Positions 43,800 to 53,671 of a stretch of DNA of 64,000 nt are shown in pieces. The notes beneath the pieces were generated by a model. It saw nothing but the letters and a program-made list of their open reading frames with translations. It was not told the origin of the DNA and searched no databases. Positions within the stretch are counted from its first letter, which is position 1; each line of letters starts with the position of its first letter. Location of the stretch: NCBI RefSeq assembly GCF_000621325.1, contig NZ_JHYQ01000002.1:62001-126000 (forward strand), in the 5' to 3' direction. Source of the DNA: Thiothrix lacustris DSM 21227 (GTDB lineage Bacteria; Pseudomonadota; Gammaproteobacteria; Thiotrichales; Thiotrichaceae). The position numbers were made by a program, and so were the translations under genes.

Positions 43800-46613
43800 A
43801 TGGCCTCAAATGTGGATACACAATTGGACGGTAACAGCGTGTTGTACCTCGAGGAGATGTACGAGCGCTATTTGCAAGAGCCAGCATCCATTCCCACCAG
43901 TTGGCAGCACTATTTTGATGCATTGCCGCAGGTTAATGGACACGATCGTGATACTCGTCACTCATTGGTGAAAGACTATTTCCGTGCTTATGCAGCAAAG
44001 CCGCAAGCCTATGCCACTCCGGCTAGTAGTGTTGATGTGGAGCATGAGCGCAAGCAAGTTAAGGTATTGCAGCTGATCAATGCTTACCGCTTCCTTGGTC
44101 ACTTCCACGCTAAAACCAATCCGCTGGATGAGACGCCCCCCGCATTCGTTAAAGAGCTGACGTTGGCGTATCACTCATTGAGCGAAACTGACCTAGATAC
44201 TGCTTTCAATACCGGCTCCCTGTTTGGTTCAGATCAGATGACATTGCGCAACATTTTGGCGCAACTTGAGCAGACATATTGTGGGCATGTTGGCGTGCAA
44301 TACATGCACATTACCGACACCGAGCAAAAACGCTGGATTCAACAGCGCGTGGAAACCATGCGTTCCAGCGCTGCATACACCCAAGACGAAAAGCTCAGTA
44401 TTCTTGATCGCCTCACCGTTGCGGAAGGTTTGGAACGTTATTTACATACCAACTATGTTGGTCAAAAACGTTTCTCGCTGGAAGGCGGCGAAAGCCTGAT
44501 CCCCATGCTGCATACCCTGATCCAACACGGTGGCTCGCTGGGAGCACAGGAAATGGTCATCGGTATGGCGCACCGTGGACGTTTGAATGTACTGGTTAAT
44601 GTGTTGGGCAAAGCGCCGGGCATGTTGTTTGGTGAGTTTGAAGGTAAATACTCCTACACCGGGCGCACCGGTGATGTGAAGTATCACATGGGTTACGCTT
44701 CCGACATGATGACGCCGGGTGGTGCTGTGCACGTGGCGATGGCTTTCAACCCTTCGCATCTGGAAATCGTCGGCCCAGTCGTGCAAGGTGCAGTACGCGC
44801 CCGCCAAGACCGTTGGGAAGATGCGGGTGGTGATAAAATCATCCCAGTCGTGTTGCATGGTGACGCGGCTTTTGCCGGGCAAGGTGTCAACATGGAAATG
44901 TTGCAAATGGTAGAAACTCGTGGCTACCGCACCTATGGCACGATTCACATCGTCATCAATAATCAGGTAGGTTTTACGACCAGTGCAGCCTCCGATGCAC
45001 GTTCCACCTTCTACTGTACCGACATCGCCAAGATGGTTGACTCCCCGGTTTTCCACGTCAATGGTGATGACCCCGAAGCCGTAGTGATGGTGACAAAACT
45101 AGCCTTCGATTACCGCGCTAAGTTCGACAAGGATGTGGTCATTGATATGGTGTGCTACCGCCGCCACGGTCACAACGAAGCGGATGAGCCATCGGCTACC
45201 CAGCCAGTGATGTACCGCAAAATCCGTTCAATGCCAACCACCCGTGAAAACTACGCTCAGCAATTGATTGCTGAGGGTGCTCTCACTGCTGAAGAATCAC
45301 AGGAACGTGTGCAACGTTGCCGCCAGCAGCTCACTCAAGGCGCACCCACCGTGCCGAATTTGCTGGAAAAAGGCCAGGTTGAAAACCCACATCCGGTCAA
45401 GTGGAAACGCTTTGTCGGTGGCACGTGGGATATGTCTGCGGATACAACAGTTGATGCAGCCACCGTGCGCGAACTTGGCGAAAAGCTGACCGTCGTGCCA
45501 GAAGGTTTCAAACTCAACTCCCGCGTGGCACGTATCGTCGCTGACCGTAAAAAAATGGCGGCAGGCGAACAAGCGATGGACTGGGGTTTCTGCGAAAACC
45601 TGGCGTATGCAACCCTGATCAAGGAAGGCTACCCCATCCGTTTGTCGGGGGAAGACTGTGGGCGTGGTACGTTCTTCCATCGCCACGCGGTATTCCATGA
45701 GCAGGAAACTGGCGAAACTTACGTGCCTTTGCAGCACCTTTCCCCAGCGCAACTGCCGTTTGTGGTGATTGACTCGCTGCTGTCAGAAGAGGCTGTACTG
45801 GCATTTGAATACGGTTATGCCACCACCGAAGCCAATATGATGACCATTTGGGAAGCGCAATTCGGTGACTTCGCCAACTGTGCGCAAGTGGTAATCGACC
45901 AGTTCATCAGCTCCGGCGAACAGAAATGGGGCTTGTTGTGCGGCTTGGTCATGTTGCTGCCACACGGTTATGAAGGTCAGGGGCCAGAGCACTCCTCCGC
46001 GCGTTTGGAACGTTACTTACAGCTGTGTGCTCAAGATAACATGCAGGTGTGTGTGCCTAGTACGCCAGCGCAGGCGTTCCACATGCTGCGTCGTCAGATG
46101 GTGCGTGATTACCGCACCCCATTGATCGTGATGACACCGAAAAGCCTGTTGCGCCACCCCTTGGCGGTGAACAGCATGGAAGACCTTACCGAACGCGGTT
46201 TCCAGAATGTTATCGACGAAATTGACGCGCTTGACCCCTTGGCGGTAACACGTCTGGTGATGTGCAGTGGTAAGGTTTATTACGATTTGCTGGAAAAGCG
46301 TCGCAATGCTGGCCTTGAGGATGTGGCGATTGTGCGTATCGAACAGTTGTACCCCTTCCCCGAAGCGGACATGAACGCGATTCTCGACCGTTACCCGAAT
46401 ATCGCGGTAAATGTCTGGTGTCAGGAAGAGCCATTGAATCAGGGCGCATGGTTAAGCATTCAGCCATCCTTGCGTCTCGTATTGGGTGGTTTGGCACGTT
46501 TGGATGTATCCAGTCGCCCAGCGTCTGCTTCACCAGCGGTAGGGAGCGCTAAAGTTCATGCTGCACAGCAGCAAGAATTAGTGGATAATGCATTAGGAAT
46601 TGTTTATCCATGA
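43800..46613 (+). CDS. sucA: 2-oxoglutarate dehydrogenase E1 component
   Basis: 937-residue thiamine-diphosphate decarboxylase of the TCA cycle. N-terminal LYLEEMYERYLQEP, GMAHRGRLNVLVNVLGK, HGDAAFAGQGVNMEML, and YRRHGHNEADEPSATQP are the conserved blocks. ATG at 43800 was chosen because AAGGAG lies 12 nt before it; an ATG at 43776 would contain that site in its own codons. The E2 gene sucB is not next to it: zapE follows. Divergent from gntR-sdhCDAB, with shared operators. Confidence 0.96.
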   Translation: MASNVDTQLDGNSVLYLEEMYERYLQEPASIPTSWQHYFDALPQVNGHDRDTRHSLVKDYFRAYAAKPQAYATPASSVDVEHERKQVKVLQLINAYRFLGHFHAKTNPLDETPPAFVKELTLAYHSLSETDLDTAFNTGSLFGSDQMTLRNILAQLEQTYCGHVGVQYMHITDTEQKRWIQQRVETMRSSAAYTQDEKLSILDRLTVAEGLERYLHTNYVGQKRFSLEGGESLIPMLHTLIQHGGSLGAQEMVIGMAHRGRLNVLVNVLGKAPGMLFGEFEGKYSYTGRTGDVKYHMGYASDMMTPGGAVHVAMAFNPSHLEIVGPVVQGAVRARQDRWEDAGGDKIIPVVLHGDAAFAGQGVNMEMLQMVETRGYRTYGTIHIVINNQVGFTTSAASDARSTFYCTDIAKMVDSPVFHVNGDDPEAVVMVTKLAFDYRAKFDKDVVIDMVCYRRHGHNEADEPSATQPVMYRKIRSMPTTRENYAQQLIAEGALTAEESQERVQRCRQQLTQGAPTVPNLLEKGQVENPHPVKWKRFVGGTWDMSADTTVDAATVRELGEKLTVVPEGFKLNSRVARIVADRKKMAAGEQAMDWGFCENLAYATLIKEGYPIRLSGEDCGRGTFFHRHAVFHEQETGETYVPLQHLSPAQLPFVVIDSLLSEEAVLAFEYGYATTEANMMTIWEAQFGDFANCAQVVIDQFISSGEQKWGLLCGLVMLLPHGYEGQGPEHSSARLERYLQLCAQDNMQVCVPSTPAQAFHMLRRQMVRDYRTPLIVMTPKSLLRHPLAVNSMEDLTERGFQNVIDEIDALDPLAVTRLVMCSGKVYYDLLEKRRNAGLEDVAIVRIEQLYPFPEADMNAILDRYPNIAVNVWCQEEPLNQGAWLSIQPSLRLVLGGLARLDVSSRPASASPAVGSAKVHAAQQQELVDNALGIVYP

Positions 46614-46627
46614 AAGAAGGAAACGTT

Positions 46628-47749
46628 ATGCCATTACTGAAGCATTATCACGATGCCATTAAGGAGGGTGCGATCCAAAAAGATCCAGCCCAACTGGAAG
46701 GTATTCAGGTATTGCAGGAAGTCTGGAACGGACTGCTTAAACCATGTGAAAAAGCGCCTGTTGCGCGCTCACGCGGTTTTTTAGCGGTTTTTTCCAAGCA
46801 GCGGCATGACGTTTCGATTGATCCAGTGCGCGGCGCTTACCTGTGGGGTGGCGTCGGGCGCGGTAAGACTTGGTTGATGGATATGTTTTACGCCCGCATT
46901 CCGCTGGTGGAAAAACGTCGGATGCATTACCACCACTTCATGTTCTTTATTCACGAAGAGCTGAAAAAATTGTCACGCCACCGTAATCCGTTGGAAGCGG
47001 TGGCTGTGGAATTGGCAAAGGATGTGCGTTTACTGTGTATCGACGAATTCCACGTCATGGATATTGTCGATGCGATGCTGCTGCACGGCTTGCTGGATGC
47101 AATGTGCAAGCACGGTATTACCATTGTGACGACTTCCAATCGTCCACCTGATGATTTGTATTTGAATGGCTTGCAGCGCGAACGCTTCCTGCCTGCCATT
47201 GCCTTGTTGAAAAAGCACACCCATGTGGTGGAGCTGGACAACAATATCGACTACCGCATGTTGAAGCAGGCTAGTCACGACAGTTTTCTCGAAGACGATG
47301 ACGCCGTGCTGGTGGAACACGAATTGGAAAAGTGTTTCGCTGAATTGGCGACAGGCGCTATCGAAATCGGGCAAGACATTGAGGTGCAGGGGCGTACCCT
47401 GCCTACTCATCGCGTGTCTGAAAACATTGTGTGGTTTGATTTCCAGACTTTGTGTGAAACCGCCCGTTCTACCCGCGATTACATCGAGCTGGCGGAACGC
47501 TTTGATTACATTGTGTTGTCGGGTTTGCATGTGCTGACTGAGGATAATGAATCGGCAGCACGGCGTTTTCTCAATCTGATTGATGAGCTGTACGACCGCA
47601 ATGTGCAGTTTATTTTCTCTACCACGATTTCACTGGAAAACCTGTATCAGGGGCACAAGTTGCGCTTTGAGTTCCAGCGGGCGCTGAGTCGGCTGAATGA
47701 GATGCAGGGTGATGATTACCAGAAGGTGAGGCTGGGCGCTGCGGGTTAG
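46628..47749 (+). CDS. zapE: Cell division protein ZapE (AFG1-like ATPase)
   Basis: 373-residue P-loop ATPase associated with the Z ring, acting at division under stress or low oxygen. Walker A GGVGRGKTWLMD, Walker B RLLCIDEFHVMDI, sensor-like TTSNRPPDDLYLNGLQRERFLP, all family-specific. ATG at 46628 has GAAGGA 8 nt upstream; an ATG at 46610 overlaps the sucA stop (ATGA). Presence directly after sucA suggests co-transcription. Confidence 0.94.
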   Translation: MPLLKHYHDAIKEGAIQKDPAQLEGIQVLQEVWNGLLKPCEKAPVARSRGFLAVFSKQRHDVSIDPVRGAYLWGGVGRGKTWLMDMFYARIPLVEKRRMHYHHFMFFIHEELKKLSRHRNPLEAVAVELAKDVRLLCIDEFHVMDIVDAMLLHGLLDAMCKHGITIVTTSNRPPDDLYLNGLQRERFLPAIALLKKHTHVVELDNNIDYRMLKQASHDSFLEDDDAVLVEHELEKCFAELATGAIEIGQDIEVQGRTLPTHRVSENIVWFDFQTLCETARSTRDYIELAERFDYIVLSGLHVLTEDNESAARRFLNLIDELYDRNVQFIFSTTISLENLYQGHKLRFEFQRALSRLNEMQGDDYQKVRLGAAG

Positions 47750-47855
47750 GCAATTAACCCGATTTTGTATGACGTAAATCCGTATTCCATCGTCGAGTTG
47801 AGTTAGAATGGCGACATTTGCCGGAAACTAGCCGGTCTTGTTGCGATGGTGTTGC

Positions 47856-50675
47856 ATGGATTTTTCAAGCATAAACCTGCCGTTGGCAGTGCTGTTGCCT
47901 TTGATGGGTGCGGGATTGACAGTATGGGCAGCACATTTTCACCGGGTGGCTTCCGCATGGCTCGCCGGGTTGGTGACGCTACTGGCGTTGTTGGCGCTGT
48001 TGCCTTCTCTGCTGGCGGTTTTTGCGGGTGAGACCCTTATTCAATCATGGGCGTGGCTACCAGCGATGGGGTTGGACCTGGCTTTCCGGCTGGATGGTTT
48101 GGGTGCTTTATTCGCGCTGATGATTCTGGTCATTGGTCTGTTGGTTATTCTCTACGCTCGTTATTACCTTTCCTCGAAAGATTCGATGGGGCGCTTTTTC
48201 GCCTATCTGTTGCTGTTCATGGGGTCGATGCTGGGCGTGGTGCTCTCTGAAAACCTGCTGCAATTGATGGTGTTCTGGGAAATGACTTCCCTGAGTTCTT
48301 TCCTGTTGATCAGCTATTGGACGCATCGCTCGGATGCGCGGCAAGGGGCGCGGATGGCGCTGGCGGTAACGGGTGGCGGCGGTCTGGCCTTACTGGCGGG
48401 TATTTTGTTGCTGGGGCAAATGGCGGGTAGTTATAACCTGTCTGATGTGCTGCTGGCGGGGGATCAAATCCGCGCACATTCTTGGTATTTGCCGGCGCTG
48501 GTGCTGATTGCGCTGGGGGTCTTTACTAAATCGGCACAATTTCCCTTCCATTTCTGGCTGCCAAATGCGATGGCAGCACCCACTCCTGTTTCTGCTTATT
48601 TACACTCTGCCACGATGGTGAAGGCGGGGATTTTTCTGTTGGCGCGGTTTTTCCCGGTGTTGTCGGGTACGCCGGAATGGTCTTGGCTGATCGGTTCGGT
48701 GGGGATGTTGACCTTGCTGATCGGGGCGTATACAGCGTTGTTCCAGCACGATTTGAAGGGTTTGCTGGCGTATTCCACCATCAGCCATCTGGGTTTGATT
48801 ACCTTGCTGTTTGGCTTGGGGACGGAGTTGGCAGCGGTGGCGGCGCTCTTCCATATCATTAACCACGCGACGTTCAAGGCGTCACTGTTCATGGTGGCGG
48901 GGATTATTGACCATGAAACCGGCTCGCGGGATATGCGGCGTATCAATGGCTTGCTCAAATACATGCCGCATACGGCGGTGCTGGCGATGATTGCATCGGC
49001 GGCGATGGCGGGTGTGCCTCTGTTGAACGGTTTCCTGAGTAAGGAAATGTTTTTTGATCAAGCCGTAGTGGCATCGAATACGTCTATGTGGGCGTGGGTG
49101 ATTCCGGCATTGGCGACATTGGCTGGGGTGTTTTCGGTAGCGTATTCGCTGCGTTTCATCCATGACGTGTTTTTCAACGGTGAGCCGATCAATTTGCCGA
49201 AAACACCACACGAGCCGCCGCGTTTTATGCGTATTCCGGTCGATGTATTGGTGGTGTTGTGCTTGGCGGTGGGGATGTTGCCAATGTTCACGGTCGCGCC
49301 GTTGTTGGCCGTTGCGGTGCAAGGAACGTTGCAAGCACCGCCTCCTGAATACAGTTTGGCTGTTTGGCATGGGCTGAATGTGCCGTTATTGATGAGTGTC
49401 ATCGCTTTATTGGGTGGCGTGGCGGTGTATGTGGTACGTCAGCCGTTGTTTACTTTGTATGAAGAGCGGGTGAAAGGTCAGCAGTTGCGGCATGTGTATG
49501 ATTGGATGCTGGAAAATCTGCAAGCCTTCGCCCGTTTTGTGACCCAGTGGTTTGACCGGGGAAGTTTGCAGGATGTGCTGTTCTGGGTATTGGGATTTAC
49601 CTTGCTGGCGGGCTTGGCGGGTTTCTTGTCTAGCACCGCACCTTTGTTGGGTGGGCGCGAATTGTTGCCGCTGGATGGGGTAAGCCTCGCCGTGGGGTCG
49701 ACCCTGATACTGGCAAGCCTGTTGAGCGTGGTATTGCATCGCGAACGTTTGGTTGCGCTGGTGGTACTGGGGGCGGTGGGTTTAGTGGTGTCGTTGGCTT
49801 TTGTGAAATTTTCCGCGCCGGATTTGGCCTTGACGCAATTATCGGTGGAAATCGTTACGGTGGTATTGCTGATGCTGGCGCTGTATTTTTTGCCGCAATA
49901 CACCCCCAGGATTAGCTCGGTATGGCGCAAGTGGCGCGATGGCTTGCTGGCGGGGGCGTTGGGGCTGGGCGCTGCGCTGCTGGCGTTGGCGGTAATGACG
50001 CGCGACACCGCAACACCGCTAGCAGATTATTTCCTCGCCAATAGCGTGCCGGGCGGTGGCGGCAAGAATGTGGTGAACGTGATTCTGGTGGACTTCCGGG
50101 GCTTTGATACCTTGGGTGAAATCGCGGTGTTGGCTTTGGCAGGGCTGGGGATTTTTGCCTTATTGCAACAGATCAAACTGTATGTGCCCACAGAAGATAG
50201 CGGTGGGCGGGCATGGTCTGCTGAGGCTAATCCGTTCATTTTGCAGATGTTTAGTCGTATTTTATTCCCGTTGATGTTGATGGTGGCGGTGTATGTGTTC
50301 TTGCGCGGGCATAACTTGCCGGGCGGGGGCTTTATTGCCGGGTTGATCGCGGCGTTGGCGATTGTGTTGCAAAATCTGGCGAACGGCATTGCTTGGACGG
50401 CGCAACGCTTGCGTTTCGATATGCATCAGTGGTTGGCAGGCGGTTTGCTGGTGGCAGCAGGAACCGGCTTGGTGGCAATGGCGCTGGGTTATCCGTTTTT
50501 AACATCGGCCTTTACGCATGTGCATTGGCCGCTGGTGGGTGATTTTGAGCTGGCGAGTGCGATGTTCTTTGATACCGGGGTGTTTCTGGTGGTCGTTGGG
50601 GCAACCGTGATGATTCTGGTGGAACTGGGCAAGTTGAGCCGTGTGGGTGCGTCAATCCCGAAGGAAGGTGCATGA
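47856..50675 (+). CDS. mrpA: Na+/H+ antiporter subunit A fused to subunit B (MrpA-MrpB)
   Basis: About 939-residue multi-span protein. N-terminal NuoL-like proton-channel domain (MVFWEMTSLSSFLLISYW, FPFHFWLPNAMAAPTPVSAYLHSATMVKAG, MAGVPLLNGFLSKEMFF), then MbhD/E-like helices (KFSAPDLALTQLSVEIVTVV), then a MnhB-type domain with RGHNLPGGGFIAGL near the C-terminus, so subunit B is fused. ATG at 47856; a TTG at 47838 is possible. Starts a tight operon with C-G, coupled by ATGA overlaps. Confidence 0.94.
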   Translation: MDFSSINLPLAVLLPLMGAGLTVWAAHFHRVASAWLAGLVTLLALLALLPSLLAVFAGETLIQSWAWLPAMGLDLAFRLDGLGALFALMILVIGLLVILYARYYLSSKDSMGRFFAYLLLFMGSMLGVVLSENLLQLMVFWEMTSLSSFLLISYWTHRSDARQGARMALAVTGGGGLALLAGILLLGQMAGSYNLSDVLLAGDQIRAHSWYLPALVLIALGVFTKSAQFPFHFWLPNAMAAPTPVSAYLHSATMVKAGIFLLARFFPVLSGTPEWSWLIGSVGMLTLLIGAYTALFQHDLKGLLAYSTISHLGLITLLFGLGTELAAVAALFHIINHATFKASLFMVAGIIDHETGSRDMRRINGLLKYMPHTAVLAMIASAAMAGVPLLNGFLSKEMFFDQAVVASNTSMWAWVIPALATLAGVFSVAYSLRFIHDVFFNGEPINLPKTPHEPPRFMRIPVDVLVVLCLAVGMLPMFTVAPLLAVAVQGTLQAPPPEYSLAVWHGLNVPLLMSVIALLGGVAVYVVRQPLFTLYEERVKGQQLRHVYDWMLENLQAFARFVTQWFDRGSLQDVLFWVLGFTLLAGLAGFLSSTAPLLGGRELLPLDGVSLAVGSTLILASLLSVVLHRERLVALVVLGAVGLVVSLAFVKFSAPDLALTQLSVEIVTVVLLMLALYFLPQYTPRISSVWRKWRDGLLAGALGLGAALLALAVMTRDTATPLADYFLANSVPGGGGKNVVNVILVDFRGFDTLGEIAVLALAGLGIFALLQQIKLYVPTEDSGGRAWSAEANPFILQMFSRILFPLMLMVAVYVFLRGHNLPGGGFIAGLIAALAIVLQNLANGIAWTAQRLRFDMHQWLAGGLLVAAGTGLVAMALGYPFLTSAFTHVHWPLVGDFELASAMFFDTGVFLVVVGATVMILVELGKLSRVGASIPKEGA

Positions 50676-51004
50676 TGGAATTGTTGATTGCCTTGAGTAT
50701 CGGGGTTTTGGTGGCTTGCGGGGTGTATCTGGTGTTACGTGCCAGTACGTTTCCGGTGGTGATGGGGCTGACCTTGTTGTCGTATGCGACTAACCTGTTT
50801 TTGTTTGCGATGGGGCGTTTGGCGATTGGTGTGCCTGCGGTGATCCGCCCGGATGCAACGGTTTACGCTGACCCGTTGCCGCAAGCCTTGGTGCTGACCG
50901 CGATTGTGATTGCGTTTGGGATGACGGCGTTTGCGATTGTACTGGCGCTGAAAGCACGCGGGGAAACCGGCAGTGACCATGTGGATGGCGAGGTGGATTC
51001 ATGA
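50672..51004 (+). CDS. mrpC: Na+/H+ antiporter subunit C (MnhC/MrpC)
   Basis: 110-residue NuoK-like subunit with three helices and RASTFPVVMGLTLLSYATNLFLFAMG; DPLPQALVLTAIVIAFGMTAFAIVLA carries the conserved acid-rich quinone-like helix. AAGGAAGG ribosome site; overlaps MrpA by ATGA and MrpD by 4 bp. Confidence 0.93.
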   Translation: MMELLIALSIGVLVACGVYLVLRASTFPVVMGLTLLSYATNLFLFAMGRLAIGVPAVIRPDATVYADPLPQALVLTAIVIAFGMTAFAIVLALKARGETGSDHVDGEVDS

Positions 51005-52536
51005 TGCATTTACCCATTTTGCCGATCTTGTTGCCATTGCTGGCGGGGATCGTATTGTTGTTGCTGCGCCCGCTGGGGGTGAAAATGCAGCGCATGGTGA
51101 GTTTTGGCGCGGGGTTTGCCTTGCTGATGCTGGCGGTGTTGCTGTTTGATGCATCATTGTCGGGGCAACGGCAGGTGTATGCACTGGGGAATTGGTCTGC
51201 ACCTTTCGGGATAGTGCTGGTATTCGACCAGCTCGCTGCGTTGATGTTGCTGGTGACGGCAGTGTTGGCAGTCGGGGCGCTGTGGTATGCGATTGTTACG
51301 GAAACTGACGCGCAAGGTCGTCATTTTCATGTGTTGTTCCAGATGCAATTGTTCGGCTTGAACGGGGCATTTCTGACCGGGGATGCGTTTAACCTGTTCG
51401 TATTTTTTGAGGTGTTGTTGCTGGCGTCCTATAGCCTGTTGTTGCATGGCGGTGGGGCAAAACGCACGGTGGCGGGGCTGCATTACGTGGTGGTGAATCT
51501 GGTGGGTTCGACGGTGTTCCTGTTTGCGTTGGGGGCATTGTACGGGGCGCTGGGGACGCTGAATATCGCGGATATGGCGGTCAAAGTGGCGGCATTACCA
51601 GCAGAACGTGAAGGCTTGGTGATGGCGGCGGGCTTGCTGTTGTTGGTGGTGTTCGGGCTGAAGGCGGCGCTGTTCCCGCTGTATTTGTGGTTGCCAGCGG
51701 CGTATGCAAATACTTCAGCACCGGTGGCGGCGTTGTTTGCGGTGATGACCAAGGTTGGGGTGTACGCGATTATCCGTGTGCATGGCACGGTGTTTGGAGC
51801 GGAGGCGGGTAATCTGGCGTATTTCTATGCGCCGTGGTTGCTGGGGCTGGGTCTGGTGACGCTGTTGCTGGCATCATTGGGCGTGATGGCGGCTTTCCAA
51901 TTGCGGACTCAGGTGGCCTATCTGGTGTTGGCGTCGGTGGCGACCTTGCTGATTGCGGTGGGTTTGCAGTCGCAGGCGGCACTGGCTGCGGGGTTGTATT
52001 ACTTGGTGCATTCTACCTTGCTGGCGGGGGGCATGTTCCTGTTGGCTGATTTGATCGTGCGCGGGCGTGGCGATTATGCCGACCGCTTTGACCCCGGAAT
52101 GCAGATGCCGCATTACCAGCTCTTGGGTGGGGTGTTTTTGTTGGCGGCAATGGCAGCGGTGGGTTTGCCGCCGTTATCCGGCTTCTTTGGTAAGGTGTGG
52201 ATTTTGCAGGCTGCTTTGGCGCATCCGTGGCATTGGGTCGTGCTGGCAACGGTGTTGCTGGGCAGTATGCTGTTGCTGGTTGCTTTGGCGCGGAGTGGTT
52301 CGGTGTTGTTTTACAAGGTCAAGGCTAAGCCAGATGAGGCTGACCCGGTGATAACGGAGACGATTCCGGCCTTTGGGCTGGGCATGGTGGCGGTGTTGTG
52401 GTTGCTGGCAGCCGTGCCCTTGCTGGTGGTGTTGGCAAACCCGGTCAGTGCGGTCATGGAACGGGTGGCGGCGCAAGTGCTGGATGTTTCCGGCTACCAA
52501 GCGGCGGTGTTTGCCCCAGTAGTGGGAGGTAAATGA
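51001..52536 (+). CDS. mrpD: Na+/H+ antiporter subunit D (MnhD/MrpD)
   Basis: 511-residue NuoN/NuoM-like proton channel subunit. Conserved VFFEVLLLASYSLLLHGG, GLKAALFPLYLWLPAAYANTSAPVAALFAVMTKVGVY with the key Glu/Lys residues. Ends 4 bp into mrpE. Confidence 0.94.
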   Translation: MMHLPILPILLPLLAGIVLLLLRPLGVKMQRMVSFGAGFALLMLAVLLFDASLSGQRQVYALGNWSAPFGIVLVFDQLAALMLLVTAVLAVGALWYAIVTETDAQGRHFHVLFQMQLFGLNGAFLTGDAFNLFVFFEVLLLASYSLLLHGGGAKRTVAGLHYVVVNLVGSTVFLFALGALYGALGTLNIADMAVKVAALPAEREGLVMAAGLLLLVVFGLKAALFPLYLWLPAAYANTSAPVAALFAVMTKVGVYAIIRVHGTVFGAEAGNLAYFYAPWLLGLGLVTLLLASLGVMAAFQLRTQVAYLVLASVATLLIAVGLQSQAALAAGLYYLVHSTLLAGGMFLLADLIVRGRGDYADRFDPGMQMPHYQLLGGVFLLAAMAAVGLPPLSGFFGKVWILQAALAHPWHWVVLATVLLGSMLLLVALARSGSVLFYKVKAKPDEADPVITETIPAFGLGMVAVLWLLAAVPLLVVLANPVSAVMERVAAQVLDVSGYQAAVFAPVVGGK

Positions 52537-53033
52537 AGATGTGGAATAAAGTATTACCACACCCGTTATTGAGCGTGTTCCTGTTGTTGGTCTGGTTATT
52601 GTTGAACAATACCGTGGCCATGGGGCATGTGGTGTTGGGCGCGGTATTGGCGTTGCTGATCCCGTTGTTGACGTTGGGGTTTTGGCCGGAACGGGTGGTG
52701 GTGCGGCATCCGTGGGTATTGCTCAAGTTCCTGCTGGTGGTGTTGTGGGATATTGTGGTGGCAAACCTGCATGTGGCGGCGTTGATTCTGGGTTCTGCCC
52801 GCACGCTGCAACCGGCTTTTATGGTGATGGAGCTGGATATACGTTCGCCGTTGGGGGCGAGTATTCTGGCGAATACGATTTCATTGACACCGGGGACGGT
52901 TTCCTGCGAATTGTCGACTGACCGTCGCCAGTTGTTGATTCACGCGCTGCATGTGGATGATGTGGATGCCAGTTTGCGCGAGATGAAGCAGCGTTACGAA
53001 CGGCCTTTGATGGAGGTGTTACAGGTATGTTAA
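52533..53033 (+). CDS. mrpE: Na+/H+ antiporter subunit E (MnhE/MrpE)
   Basis: 166-residue subunit with two to three N-terminal helices and the soluble domain SLTPGTVSCELSTDRRQLLIHAL, the MrpE signature. Ribosome site GGGAGG; overlaps mrpD and mrpF. Confidence 0.92.
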   Translation: MKMWNKVLPHPLLSVFLLLVWLLLNNTVAMGHVVLGAVLALLIPLLTLGFWPERVVVRHPWVLLKFLLVVLWDIVVANLHVAALILGSARTLQPAFMVMELDIRSPLGASILANTISLTPGTVSCELSTDRRQLLIHALHVDDVDASLREMKQRYERPLMEVLQVC

Positions 53034-53296
53034 GCATGGTATTGCCGCTGGCATTCGGCATGGTGTCGCTGGCCTTGTTGTTGAGTTTGTACCGCTTGTT
53101 GGTGGGGCCGAGTGTGCCTGATCGGATATTGGCGTTGGATACGCTTTACTTGAACACGATTGCCTTGCTGATTTTGTTTGGGTTGATGCAGGGTAGCCCT
53201 TTGTATTTTGAAGCGGCGCTGCTGATTGCGGTGATGGGTTTTGTGGGTACGATCGCGCTGAGCAAGTATTTGTTGCGCGGCGATATTATGGAGTAG
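53027..53296 (+). CDS. mrpF: Na+/H+ antiporter subunit F (MnhF/MrpF)
   Basis: 89 residues, three helices; RLLVGPSVPDRILALDTLYLNTIALL is the MrpF signature. ATG lies in the end of mrpE. Confidence 0.92.
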   Translation: MLSMVLPLAFGMVSLALLLSLYRLLVGPSVPDRILALDTLYLNTIALLILFGLMQGSPLYFEAALLIAVMGFVGTIALSKYLLRGDIME

Positions 53297-53300
53297 CGTG

Positions 53301-53669
53301 ATGTTGGATGCAGCATTGGCGGTGTTGGTTTTGGTCGGGGCGTTTTTTACGTTGGTAGGGTCGTGGGGTTTGGCAAAAATGCCGGACTTTTTCATGCGCC
53401 TGCACGGGCCAACCAAGGCGAGTACCTTGGGTGTGGGGGCGGTGTTGGTGGCTTCCGCGCTGTATTTTTCGTTCAACACCGATGGGGTGAGCTTGCACGA
53501 AGTGTTGGTGACACTGTTTTTGTTCATGACCGCGCCAGTGAGTGCGCACATGATGGCGAAGGCCGCTTTGCACTTGAAACTGAAACAGGTGGAGCGGACA
53601 CGTTCAGCCGTGGTTGAATCAGGGGTGGCGAATTCGTATGATGGAACTTCATTCAGGAGGAAAGAATAA
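53301..53669 (+). CDS. mrpG: Na+/H+ antiporter subunit G (MnhG/MrpG)
   Basis: 122 residues, three helices; GSWGLAKMPDFFMRLHGPTKASTLGVG is the family signature. ATG at 53301 with GGAG upstream. The DUF2189 gene starts 2 bp later, its AGGAGG inside the mrpG end. Confidence 0.92.
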   Translation: MLDAALAVLVLVGAFFTLVGSWGLAKMPDFFMRLHGPTKASTLGVGAVLVASALYFSFNTDGVSLHEVLVTLFLFMTAPVSAHMMAKAALHLKLKQVERTRSAVVESGVANSYDGTSFRRKE

Positions 53670-53671
53670 TT

